Positions 16,307 through 24,251 of a stretch of 64,000 nt of DNA are shown here, piece by piece. Origin of the DNA: an uncultured Lachnospiraceae bacterium (GTDB lineage: Bacteria > Bacillota > Clostridia > Lachnospirales > Lachnospiraceae); NCBI GenBank assembly GCA_910584915.1, contig CAJUDM010000013.1:1-64000 (forward strand). The letters run 5' to 3'. Both the position numbers and the translations under genes were made by a program. Each line of letters begins with the position of its first letter. Position 1 is the stretch's first letter. Below the pieces are notes generated by a model. That model saw only the letters and a program-made list of their open reading frames with translations, was not told the origin of the DNA and searched no databases.

Positions 16307-17638
16307 ATGAATAATATGACAAAGCAGGATATTATGAATCTTGTGGCAGAGGAGGATGTGGAATTTATCCGGCTGCAGTTTGCGGATATTTTCGGCAATC
16401 TGAAGAATGTGGCGGTGACGTCGAGCCAGCTGGAGCGGGTTCTGAATAATGAGTGTATGTTTGATGGCTCCTCCATTGAAGGGTTTACCGGCAGGGTGGA
16501 GTCGGATATGTATCTGTACCCGGATCTGAGCACGATGACGATCTTTCCCTGGCGCCCTCAGCAGGGCAGGGTGGCAAGGATGATCTGTGATATCTATCGG
16601 CCCAACGGAATGCCTTTTGAGGGTGATCCCCGGTATATTCTGAAAAGAGCGATAAAAGAAGCTGCGGATATGGGCTACAGCTTTGATGTGGGACCGGAAT
16701 GTGAGTTTTTTCTGTTTGATATGGATGAGAATGGCGCGCCCACAACGAGGACGAGGGAGCAGGCGGGCTATTTTGATATGGGGACCGTGGACTTTGGAGA
16801 GAATGCAAGGAGGGACATGATCCTGACGTTGGAGGAGATGGGATTTACCGTGGAATCTTCCCATCACAGCAAGGCACCGGCGCAGCACGAGATTGATTTT
16901 CAGTACGGGGAGGCGCTCCGCGCGGCGGACAATATCATGACATTCAAGCTGACGGTCAAGACCATCGCCAAGCGGCACGGGCTGCATGCGACGTTTATGC
17001 CGAAGCCCAGGTTTGGCGTGCCGGGATCGGGGATGCATATCAACATGTCTTTAAACCGGGATGGAGAAAACATTTTCGGGGATGTCGCTGATAAGAACGG
17101 GCTGAGCAGGGAGGCGTATTACTTTATCGGCGGTATCATGAAGCATTTGAAGGGGATGACGGCTATCACAAATCCTCTGGTCAATTCCTATAAGCGGCTG
17201 GTGCCGGGGTATGACGCGCCGGTGCATATCGCCTGGAGCATGGGCAACAGGAGCCCTCTGATCCGTGTGCCCGCCACGGGAAGCAGGCATGCGCGGATCG
17301 AACTGCGCAATCCGGACACCTGTGCCAATCCGTATCTGGCACTTGCGGTCTGCCTGAGGGCGGGGCTGGACGGCATCAAAAATCAGATCATGCCGCCTGA
17401 GAGCGTCGATAAAAATATACAGGAGATGTCGAGAGAGGATGTCAGGCGGGAGGGGATCGAATCGATTCCGGCAACGCTGTTGGATGCGTTAAATGAACTG
17501 GAGAAGGATACGCTTGTGACGGAAACGCTGGGGGAGCATGTGACGCGCAATTATGTCAGGGCAAAGAGACAGGAGTGGCAGGAGTATATTTCCAGCGTAT
17601 CGGAGTGGGAGATTGAGAGATATCTGCTGAACTGCTGA
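16307..17638 (+). CDS. glnA: Glutamine synthetase, type I
   Basis: 443 residues, the GSI-alpha length. Motifs in order: MFDGSSIEGF, the Mg and glutamate site region GPECEFFLFD, HHSKAPAQHEIDF, KPRFGVPGSGMHINMSL, NRSPLIRVPATG and RIELRNPD. It condenses glutamate and ammonia with ATP in the cytoplasm. I start at ATG 16307 (AAGGAG upstream) since an upstream in-frame ATG at 16268 would run through the leader hairpin. Expression is probably attenuated by the leader terminator and coupled to the ANTAR protein that follows. Confidence 0.95.
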   Translation: MNNMTKQDIMNLVAEEDVEFIRLQFADIFGNLKNVAVTSSQLERVLNNECMFDGSSIEGFTGRVESDMYLYPDLSTMTIFPWRPQQGRVARMICDIYRPNGMPFEGDPRYILKRAIKEAADMGYSFDVGPECEFFLFDMDENGAPTTRTREQAGYFDMGTVDFGENARRDMILTLEEMGFTVESSHHSKAPAQHEIDFQYGEALRAADNIMTFKLTVKTIAKRHGLHATFMPKPRFGVPGSGMHINMSLNRDGENIFGDVADKNGLSREAYYFIGGIMKHLKGMTAITNPLVNSYKRLVPGYDAPVHIAWSMGNRSPLIRVPATGSRHARIELRNPDTCANPYLALAVCLRAGLDGIKNQIMPPESVDKNIQEMSREDVRREGIESIPATLLDALNELEKDTLVTETLGEHVTRNYVRAKRQEWQEYISSVSEWEIERYLLNC

Positions 17639-17758
17639 TATTTCCGGACAATTGATATGGAGAAAGAGGAAGGGAGCAGTCACGGCGGTCGGCATTGTTA
17701 ACTTAATGATATTGGTCCCGGTCGATGGCTTCCGGACAGTCGGAAAGGGGGTGGGCGC

Positions 17759-18337
17759 ATGACCGGAATTATAGTAGTTTTTCCCCGACTGGAAAATGCC
17801 AGAGGAATCAGAAACCTGCTTGTCAGAAGCGGTTTTTCGGTACATGCCGTCTGCACCACCGGAGCACAGGCAATCAGCAGCCTTGAGGATTTAAATGACG
17901 GTATTGTCATAAGCGGTTATAAGCTGGCGGATATGATGTATCTGGAACTGAGCGAATGTATGCCGGAAGGATTTACACTGCTCCTTCTTGCGACAAGGCA
18001 GCATCTGTCGGAATGTGATGTGAGGGGCGGCATCGAGTGCCTGCCGATGCCGCTCAAGGCGCATGAGCTGGTGGAGACGGTACATATGCTGATCCGTCAG
18101 TGTGAGAGAGCACGAAAAAAACGCAGGGAGAGCCCCCGGGAGAAAAGCCCGGAGGAGATGGAGCTGATCGCGCGGGCGAAAGCGTTTTTGATGGAGAAGA
18201 AGTCCATGACGGAGATGCAGGCGCACAAGTATCTGCAAAAGTGCAGTATGGACAGCGGCAGGAGCATCGCGGAGTCAGCGCAGATGGTTCTGGTGATGTA
18301 CACGAAAACGGAGGGCAGTGCGGAAAAGGACGTATAA
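17759..18337 (+). CDS. ANTAR-domain antiterminator with pseudo-receiver
   Basis: 192 residues. Residues 1-115 resemble a response-regulator receiver (MTGIIVVFPRLENARGIRNLL; GYKLADMMYLELSECMPEGF; LPMPLKAHELVETV) but lack the usual acidic pocket near the N-terminus. Residues about 135-185 (LIARAKAFLMEKKSMTEMQA, then KYLQKCSMDSGRSIAESAQM) match the three-helix ANTAR RNA-binding domain. Such proteins bind leader hairpins and prevent terminator formation, commonly in nitrogen-assimilation genes. The position right after glnA and the terminator in the glnA leader fit that role. The trigger is unclear without a phospho-acceptor or a paired kinase nearby. Confidence 0.8.
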   Translation: MTGIIVVFPRLENARGIRNLLVRSGFSVHAVCTTGAQAISSLEDLNDGIVISGYKLADMMYLELSECMPEGFTLLLLATRQHLSECDVRGGIECLPMPLKAHELVETVHMLIRQCERARKKRRESPREKSPEEMELIARAKAFLMEKKSMTEMQAHKYLQKCSMDSGRSIAESAQMVLVMYTKTEGSAEKDV

Positions 18338-18521
18338 AAGGATGCGGTGTGCCCGCATATAAGCAGATTATTATGTATTTTCCACAGGGGTATGCCGGCA
18401 GGCTCCAGAGAAATACCTGTGTGTGCGTTTGCACTGCGGATTTTGGCTGTATAAGGAGAGGGGCTGTGGGTTCATTCATCGGAATGAGCTGAAGATTCAG
18501 GAAATGAGGAGTAAAAGAAAT

Positions 18522-19367
18522 ATGAAATTCACAAAGATGCACGGCTGTGGAAACGATTATGTTTACGTGAACGGGATGGCGGAAAAGATAGATCCGGAGA
18601 GAAAGCCGGAACTTGTGCGGCGGATGAGCGAGAGGCATTTTGGAGTCGGATCGGACGGCGTGATCTTTATCAATGCCTCAGACCAGGCTGATTTTGAGAT
18701 GGAGATGTGGAATGCGGACGGCACGAGAGGAGAGATGTGCGGCAACGGCATCCGCTGTGTGGCAAAATATGTGTATGATAAAGGGTTGACAGATAAGACG
18801 GAACTGAGCATTATCAGCGGCGGGCAGGTCAAGTATCTGAAACTGGAAGTGCAGGATGGGAAAATGTTGACTGCAAAGGTCAATATGGGAAAACCTGTTT
18901 TTGCACCGGCGGAAATTCCGGTGGTTATGCCGGAGGGCGCAGAAAATGCGATAGATACGCCGCTCATGGTAAACGGGGAGACTTATCATATGACATGTGT
19001 GTCAATGGGAAATCCACATGCTGTCATATTTCTGGATGATGTGTCAGGCCTGGAGATTGAAAAGCTGGGGCCTCTGTTTGAACATCATGAGCGGTTTCCA
19101 AAGAGGATCAATACGGAGTTTGTGAAGGTACTCGACAGAAAACATGTTCAGATGCGCGTCTGGGAGCGGGGAAGCGGTGAAACCCTTGCCTGCGGGACCG
19201 GGAGCTGCGCCACAGCCGCCGCCTGTATCTTAAACGGTTTGACGGACAATGCCGTAACTGTTAAACTGTTAGGTGGCGAGCTTTTGATAGAGTGGGACAG
19301 GGAGGCGGATCTGATCTATATGACCGGTCCCGCGTCCATGGTCTATGAGGGCGAGTACATTATTTAA
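18522..19367 (+). CDS. dapF: Diaminopimelate epimerase
   Basis: 281 residues. The two catalytic cysteines are present: C73 in GEMCGNGIRC and C224 in ACGTGSCATAA. Start motif MKFTKMHGCGNDYVYV fixes the true ATG at 18522, preceded by GAGGAG; earlier in-frame starts have no homologous sequence. It interconverts LL- and meso-diaminopimelate for lysine and peptidoglycan synthesis and is followed by dapL, which makes its substrate. Confidence 0.95.
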   Translation: MKFTKMHGCGNDYVYVNGMAEKIDPERKPELVRRMSERHFGVGSDGVIFINASDQADFEMEMWNADGTRGEMCGNGIRCVAKYVYDKGLTDKTELSIISGGQVKYLKLEVQDGKMLTAKVNMGKPVFAPAEIPVVMPEGAENAIDTPLMVNGETYHMTCVSMGNPHAVIFLDDVSGLEIEKLGPLFEHHERFPKRINTEFVKVLDRKHVQMRVWERGSGETLACGTGSCATAAACILNGLTDNAVTVKLLGGELLIEWDREADLIYMTGPASMVYEGEYII

Positions 19368-19391
19368 ACTGGCAGCAGGCTGGAGGGTACC

Positions 19392-19628
19392 GGAAGAGAG
19401 TCTGCGGAACTGGAAGACAGCAGACGAACGGACAGTGCACAAAACGATTTGCTGATGAGAAACAGCAGCAAATTGTTTTCGGCTATGGTGTACTGGAAGA
19501 GAGTCTGCGGAACTGGAAGACAGCAGACGAACGGACAGTGCACAAAACGATTTGCTGATGAGAAACAGCAGCAAATTGTTTTCGGCTATGGTGTACTGGA
19601 AGAGAGTCTGCGGAACTGGAATAGGAGG
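19392..19628 (+). repeat. Tandem 103-bp structured repeats before dapL
   Basis: The word GGAAGAGAGTCTGCGGAACTGG begins at 19392, 19495 and 19598, a period of 103 bp with two full, nearly identical units. Each unit folds as three stacked helices: P1 GCAGAC with GTCTGC (19420-19425, 19503-19508), P2 CAGTGCAC with GTGTACTG (19433-19440, 19488-19495), P3 AAAACGATTTGCTG with CAGCAAATTGTTTT (19441-19454, 19466-19479). The final TCTGCGGAACTGGAATAGGAGG carries the dapL ribosome site. Diverged copies with compensating arm changes lie before guaB. Confidence 0.85.
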
Positions 19629-19635
19629 TTTTGTT

Positions 19636-20850
19636 ATGTATAAGATCAATGACGATTATCTGAAACTGCCGGGGAGTTATCTGTTTTCCACCATCGGAAA
19701 AAAGACAAACGCCTACAAGGAGAAGCATCCGGAGAGGGACCTTGTGAGGATGGGGATCGGGGATGTGACCCAGCCCCTTGCGCCGGCGATCATCGAGGCG
19801 CTGCACAGGGCGGTGGACGAGATGGCAAGCCCGGAGACATTCCACGGTTATGCGCCGGATCTGGGATATGAATTTTTGAGGAAGGCGATAGTAGAAAATG
19901 ATTATCTAGCGAGGGGCTGTGATATCGCGGCGGACGAGATATTTATCTCCGACGGCGCGAAGTGCGACTGCGGAAATATTCAGGAGATTTTCAGCAGGGA
20001 CAATAAGATCGCGGTCTGCGATCCGGTGTATCCGGTCTATGTGGACACGAACGTGATGGCGGGCAGGACCGGTACTTACGATGCGGAGAGAGAGACCTGG
20101 AGCGATGTGATCTATATGCCCTGCGTGGCGGAGAACGGATTTTCGCCGGAACTGCCGGAGAGGACGCCGGATCTGATCTATCTGTGCTTCCCCAACAATC
20201 CCACCGGCAGCGCCATCACAAAGGATGCATTGCAGGTGTGGGTGGACTACGCGAACAAAGTGGGCGCCGTTATCATCTATGACGCGGCATATGAAGCCTA
20301 CATTTCCGAGGAAAATGTGCCTCACAGCATCTATGAGTGCGAGGGGGCGAGAGGCTGTGCCATCGAGATCCGTTCCTTCTCAAAAAATGCCGGCTTTACC
20401 GGTGTGAGGCTCGGTTTTACGGTGATTCCGAAGGACTTAGAAGCAGGCGGGACGAAACTTCATGCGCTGTGGGCGCGAAGGCATGGGACGAAGTACAACG
20501 GAGCCCCCTATATCATCCAGAAGGCGGGTGAGGCTGTCTACTCTGCGGAAGGAAAGGCACAGTTGTCAAAACAGGTGGCTTATTACATGAATAATGCGGC
20601 ATATATCAGAGACGGACTGAAGGAGGCGGGCTATACGGTGTACGGAGGCGTGGACGCTCCTTATATCTGGTTAAAGACACCGAACAATATGACAAGCTGG
20701 GAGTTTTTTGATTATCTGCTGGAAAACGCAAACGTGATCGGCACACCGGGAAGCGGGTTTGGTCCCAGCGGTGAAGGGTATTTCAGGCTGACCGCGTTTG
20801 GCAGTTATGAGAATGCGGTGGAGGCGCTGCGGAGGATCAAGGCGCTGTAA
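19636..20850 (+). CDS. dapL: LL-diaminopimelate aminotransferase
   Basis: 404 residues, the family length. It makes LL-DAP directly from tetrahydrodipicolinate and glutamate, bypassing the succinylase and acetylase routes. Landmarks: YLFSTIGKKTNAYKEKHPE, LVRMGIGDVTQPLAPA, CFPNNPTGSA, the PLP lysine K250 in SFSKNAGFTGVRLGF and GSGFGPSGEGYFRLTAF. I place the start at ATG 19636 after AGGAGG; the frame is open further upstream only because it runs through the repeat. It follows dapF, giving two consecutive steps of the pathway. Confidence 0.95.
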   Translation: MYKINDDYLKLPGSYLFSTIGKKTNAYKEKHPERDLVRMGIGDVTQPLAPAIIEALHRAVDEMASPETFHGYAPDLGYEFLRKAIVENDYLARGCDIAADEIFISDGAKCDCGNIQEIFSRDNKIAVCDPVYPVYVDTNVMAGRTGTYDAERETWSDVIYMPCVAENGFSPELPERTPDLIYLCFPNNPTGSAITKDALQVWVDYANKVGAVIIYDAAYEAYISEENVPHSIYECEGARGCAIEIRSFSKNAGFTGVRLGFTVIPKDLEAGGTKLHALWARRHGTKYNGAPYIIQKAGEAVYSAEGKAQLSKQVAYYMNNAAYIRDGLKEAGYTVYGGVDAPYIWLKTPNNMTSWEFFDYLLENANVIGTPGSGFGPSGEGYFRLTAFGSYENAVEALRRIKAL

Positions 20851-20914
20851 TATTATTGCAGGAGTTATCGGAGGAGTGGACATAAATAACGGTTGTGAAA
20901 TTCTGGAGGCGCTT

Positions 20915-21107
20915 CGTAAAGTGTCTGAGCCGGTCTGCGGGTTTCGGGGGCGAGTAACACTAAGCTTTCAGAAATTTGCCAAAAGCATCCGTAAAAATCC
21001 ATAACTCGTTGCGCTCAGACAGATGGATTTTTGCGGATAACGCAAATTTCCGAAAGCTAAGAGTTACTAAGCCCCCTGCAAGAGCAGACCGGCTCAGACA
21101 CTTTACG
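20915..21107. repeat. 193-bp MITE-like inverted repeat upstream of aspS
   Basis: Perfect 24-bp terminal inverted repeats (20915-20938 and 21084-21107, beginning CGTAAAGTGTCTGAGCC) enclose a second pair of arms of about 45 bp (near 20953-21001 and 21023-21067, with AGTAACACTAAGC / GCTAAGAGTTACT at their outer ends) around a 22-base loop. The whole can form one long hairpin. It encodes no plausible protein. A short relative lies just after aspS. Confidence 0.85.
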
Positions 21108-21165
21108 GAGCTGAGACAGAAGTCCGGAAAGAAAAAGGGCATATGAATCAAGAGGGAGATATATT

Positions 21166-22908
21166 ATGAAAAACTGTTATCGGGATCTGACAATAAAGGA
21201 AATCAGCGAGGATTGTATCGGCAGGACGCTCCGGGTTGCCGGGTGGGTGGAAAACATCAGGGATCACGGCGGCGTATCGTTTATCGATCTGCGGGATATG
21301 TACGGTGTGTTGCAGGTGGTGCTCAGGGATACCGGTCTGCTCGAGGGTATTGTTAAAGAACAGGCGTTATCTATCGAGGGACAGGTGCAGAAGAGGGATG
21401 AGGAGACTTACAACCCGAAGATCCCGACGGGAACCGTTGAGCTGGAGGCGCACAGTATCGATATTCTGGGGAAGGTGTACAGGCAGCTTCCCTTTGAGAT
21501 ACAGACATCGAAGGAGACCAGGGAGGATATCCGGCTGAAATACCGGTATCTGGACCTTCGCAACAGCAAGGTGAAGGACAATATCATCTTCCGGTCGCAG
21601 GTCATCAGCTTTCTTCGGGAGAAGATGACGCAGCTCGGTTTTCTGGAGATTCAGACGCCGATCCTCTCAGCGTCCTCGCCGGAAGGGGCAAGGGATTATA
21701 TTGTGCCTTCCAGAAAATATAAAGGAAAGTTTTATGCGCTGCCCCAGGCGCCACAGCAGTACAAACAGCTTCTGATGGCAGCAGGTTTTGACAGGTATTT
21801 TCAGATCGCTCCCTGTTTCAGGGACGAGGATGCCAGGGCGGACCGTTCGCCGGGGGAATTTTACCAGCTTGACTTTGAGATGAGCTTTGCGACGCAGGAG
21901 GATGTATTCCGTGTCGGGGAGGAAGTGCTGACTGCTGCTTTTGAGAAGTTTGCGCCCGAAGGATATGTGGTGACAAAAGCGCCTTATCCGGTGATCAGCT
22001 ATAGACAGGCAATGCTGGAGTTCGGGACGGATAAGCCGGATCTGCGCAATCCTCTGCGGATCATCGACCTGACGGAGTTTTTCCAGGGCTGCAGTTTCAA
22101 GCCCTTTATCGGCAGGACGGTCAGGGCGATCCGGGTGAGCGAACCCATGTCCAAGGGCTTCCATGAGAAACTGTTGTCCTTTGCCACAGGGCTCGGCATG
22201 GGAGGGCTCGGCTATCTGGAGGTGGCGGAGGATCACAGCTACAAGGGACCTATCGACAAGTTTATTCCGGAGGAGAAAAAGCCGGAACTCAGAGAGATCG
22301 CGTCTCTGAAACCCGGTGACACGATCTTCTTTATCGCGGATAAGGAAAAGAGAGCGGCTTACTATGCGGGACAGATCAGAAAAGAACTCGGCGAGAAGCT
22401 GGATCTGTGTGAGAGGAACGCTTACCGGTTCTGTTATGTCAATGATTTTCCGATGTTTGAGTTCGATGAGGAGACGAAACAGATCGGCTTTACCCACAAT
22501 CCTTTCTCCATGCCACAGGGCGGCATTGCGGCATTACAGGAGAAAGATCCGCTTGAGGTGCTGGCTTATCAGTATGATATCGTCTGCAACGGCGTGGAGC
22601 TCTCCTCTGGGGCGGTAAGAAACCATGATATCCAGGTGATGGAGGAGGCGTTCCGTATTGCCGGATATGATAAGGAGACGCTCCAGAAAAAGTTCGGCGC
22701 GCTGTATCAGGCGTTTCAGTTTGGGGCTCCCCCTCACGCGGGCATGGCGCCGGGCGTGGACCGGATGATCATGCTGCTTCGGAATGAGGAGAATATCAGG
22801 GAGGTCATCGCCTTTCCGATGAGCGGTTCAGCGCAGGATCTGATGAACGGGGCGCCGGGGGATGTGACAGAAGGACAGCTCAGGGAGGTGCATATTAAGA
22901 TCAGGTAG
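21166..22908 (+). CDS. aspS: Aspartyl-tRNA synthetase, probably non-discriminating
   Basis: 580 residues, bacterial type: OB-fold anticodon domain (1-110), class II core with motif 2 FRDEDARADRSPGEFYQLDFEM, a GAD insertion (about 285-410), and motif 3 GVDRMIMLL. In the OB fold the sequence IRDHGG has His at residue 34; a histidine here is associated with non-discriminating enzymes, where discriminating E. coli-type enzymes have Leu. With gatC, gatA and gatB directly downstream, the enzyme probably charges both tRNA-Asp and tRNA-Asn, the latter then amidated by GatCAB. Inverted repeats flank the gene on both sides. Confidence 0.9.
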   Translation: MKNCYRDLTIKEISEDCIGRTLRVAGWVENIRDHGGVSFIDLRDMYGVLQVVLRDTGLLEGIVKEQALSIEGQVQKRDEETYNPKIPTGTVELEAHSIDILGKVYRQLPFEIQTSKETREDIRLKYRYLDLRNSKVKDNIIFRSQVISFLREKMTQLGFLEIQTPILSASSPEGARDYIVPSRKYKGKFYALPQAPQQYKQLLMAAGFDRYFQIAPCFRDEDARADRSPGEFYQLDFEMSFATQEDVFRVGEEVLTAAFEKFAPEGYVVTKAPYPVISYRQAMLEFGTDKPDLRNPLRIIDLTEFFQGCSFKPFIGRTVRAIRVSEPMSKGFHEKLLSFATGLGMGGLGYLEVAEDHSYKGPIDKFIPEEKKPELREIASLKPGDTIFFIADKEKRAAYYAGQIRKELGEKLDLCERNAYRFCYVNDFPMFEFDEETKQIGFTHNPFSMPQGGIAALQEKDPLEVLAYQYDIVCNGVELSSGAVRNHDIQVMEEAFRIAGYDKETLQKKFGALYQAFQFGAPPHAGMAPGVDRMIMLLRNEENIREVIAFPMSGSAQDLMNGAPGDVTEGQLREVHIKIR

Positions 22909-22935
22909 AAGTTACGTAAGTTCTCAGGACGTTAT

Positions 22936-22997
22936 GTAAAGTGTCTGAATCATTTTGCGGGTTTCGGGGGCAAAACGATCCAGACGCTTTGCTGAGC
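22936..22997. repeat. Short relative of the 193-bp inverted repeat, downstream of aspS
   Basis: Arms of 21 bases at 22938-22958 (starts AAAGTGTCTGAATC) and 22970-22990 (GCAAAACGATCC...) pair at 18 positions, one more by G-U. The start TAAAGTGTCTGA, the loop GGGTTTCGGGGGC and the right end AGACGCTTTGCTGAGCTG all match the element at 20915-21107, so this looks like a deletion derivative. Confidence 0.75.
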
Positions 22998-23108
22998 TGG
23001 GGTGTGGAAAGCGGCGCCGATTCGGAGAAATGTGAGATAGAGCGTGAGTCAAATCGGTATGATGGATATACCCGGAAAAGGATAACTTTTCAGGAATGAG
23101 GGAGAAAA

Positions 23109-23402
23109 ATGGCAAATGTGATAGATGACGCGACAATTGAATATGTGGGGATTTTGGCGAAGCTGGAGCTCTCGGATGAGGAGAGGGAAGCGGCGAAGAA
23201 GGATATGGGGCGGATGCTCGACTATATCGATCAGTTGAATGAGCTGGATACCTCAGGTGTGGAGCCCATGTCCCATGTGCTGTCTGTGCGGAATGTGTTC
23301 CGGGAGGATGTGGTGACGAACGGGGACGGCAGGGAGGATACCCTGTCGAATGCGCCGGAGCAAAAAGAGGATATGTTCATGGTACCGAAGACCTTTGAGT
23401 GA
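23109..23402 (+). CDS. gatC: Aspartyl/glutamyl-tRNA amidotransferase subunit C
   Basis: 97 residues, the usual size. The pattern IDDATIEYVGILAKLELSDEE, then MLDYIDQLNELDTSGVEPM and FREDVV is typical of GatC, the small belt-like subunit that clamps GatA and GatB together. It is the first gat gene after aspS, separated from gatA by a GNAT gene. Confidence 0.9.
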   Translation: MANVIDDATIEYVGILAKLELSDEEREAAKKDMGRMLDYIDQLNELDTSGVEPMSHVLSVRNVFREDVVTNGDGREDTLSNAPEQKEDMFMVPKTFE

Positions 23403-23482
23403 GCTGCTGTTGAAAGAGACGGCGGTCTGTGAAGGAGAGCCGCGTACAGATTGGAGATTATTGCGCGATGGCGGGGATATTT

Positions 23483-23522
23483 ATAGTCAACAAAAAATTT
23501 TTCGTATTTTGTCGTTGACTAT
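23483..23522. other. AT-rich hairpin between gatC and the GNAT gene
   Basis: Perfect 9-bp arms ATAGTCAAC (23483-23491) and GTTGACTAT (23514-23522) with partly complementary A-rich and T-rich inner sequences. It could act as a terminator, though it lacks a clean terminal T run. Confidence 0.45.
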
Positions 23523-23584
23523 GGATATAGAAGCGGCGCGTTAGGTGTGCGGGACAGTAAAAGGAGCGGAAAGAAGGGATCAGC

Positions 23585-24091
23585 ATGGAACAGATTGAAA
23601 TACGGGAATTGATGCCGGAGGATGCGGAAGAGATGATCGCCTGTCTGAAGAGGACCGGCGGGGAGACGGATAATCTGACTTTCGGAGCCGAAGGGCTTCC
23701 TGTTACGGTGGAGCAGGAGAGGGAACATCTTGAGCAGATGCATTCCGCAGAGAGGGCTGTCCACTACGGCGTGTGGAAAGACGGGGAACTGATAGCCAAC
23801 GGCAGTTTGAACGCTCTGCCGCGCAGGATGAGCCACGTAGCAGATATGGGGCTTGCTGTGGTGAGAGAGCAGTGGAATAAGGGAATCGGCGGTATGCTTC
23901 TCGAGCGGCTGACCGGGTATGCCTGCCTTAGCGGAATAGAGATCATCAAACTTGAGGTGAGGAGCGATAACGCGGGTGCGATCCACCTGTATGAAAAGTA
24001 TGGATTTCAGCGCACAGGCAGACTGCCGGCGTATTTTAAGATAGGAAATGAGTATGTTGATTTTGTGATCATGTGCCTTGATTTGAGATAG
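23585..24091 (+). CDS. GNAT-family N-acetyltransferase
   Basis: 168 residues. The GNAT fold is clear: IEIRELMPEDAEEM at the start, acetyl-CoA motif A LAVVREQWNKGIGGMLLERL, and motif B NAGAIHLYEKYGFQRTGRL. The substrate may be a small amine or a protein N-terminus; nothing here decides. It interrupts the gatC-gatA order and may be a passenger in the operon. Confidence 0.85.
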   Translation: MEQIEIRELMPEDAEEMIACLKRTGGETDNLTFGAEGLPVTVEQEREHLEQMHSAERAVHYGVWKDGELIANGSLNALPRRMSHVADMGLAVVREQWNKGIGGMLLERLTGYACLSGIEIIKLEVRSDNAGAIHLYEKYGFQRTGRLPAYFKIGNEYVDFVIMCLDLR

Positions 24092-24183
24092 ATGTATTTT
24101 GTTGGGATGATATTGGAAAACAGCGCTCCGATGGCGTTCAGTTGACACCTTAACTCAGCCGTGAGGAGCATTTTATGTTTCTT

Positions 24184-24232
24184 GCGGCGTCCGGTATCGT
24201 TGACTGAATGACATTGTGGAGTGAACCGGAAC
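24184..24232 (+). repeat. Dispersed short repeat, copy before gatA
   Basis: Shares GCGTCCGGTATCGT, TGACTGAATGACATTG and TGAACCGGAAC in order with stretches near 31868-31910 and 62203-62250. Each lies next to a gene end. The role is unknown. Confidence 0.5.
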
Positions 24233-24251
24233 AGACGGGGAGAATGGTAAA

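Noticed and set aside
18241..18492. 83-codon ORF between the ANTAR gene and dapF
   Set aside because: Overlaps the ANTAR coding region in another frame and has no recognisable domain.
19392..19628. CRISPR array
   Set aside because: Units are 103 bp, nearly identical throughout, with no spacer-repeat alternation and no cas genes nearby.
20960..21151. 63-codon minus-strand ORF within the inverted repeat
   Set aside because: The element is self-complementary, so both strands give similar short frames (LSFRKFA and LSFQKFA); this reflects the inverted repeat, not a gene.
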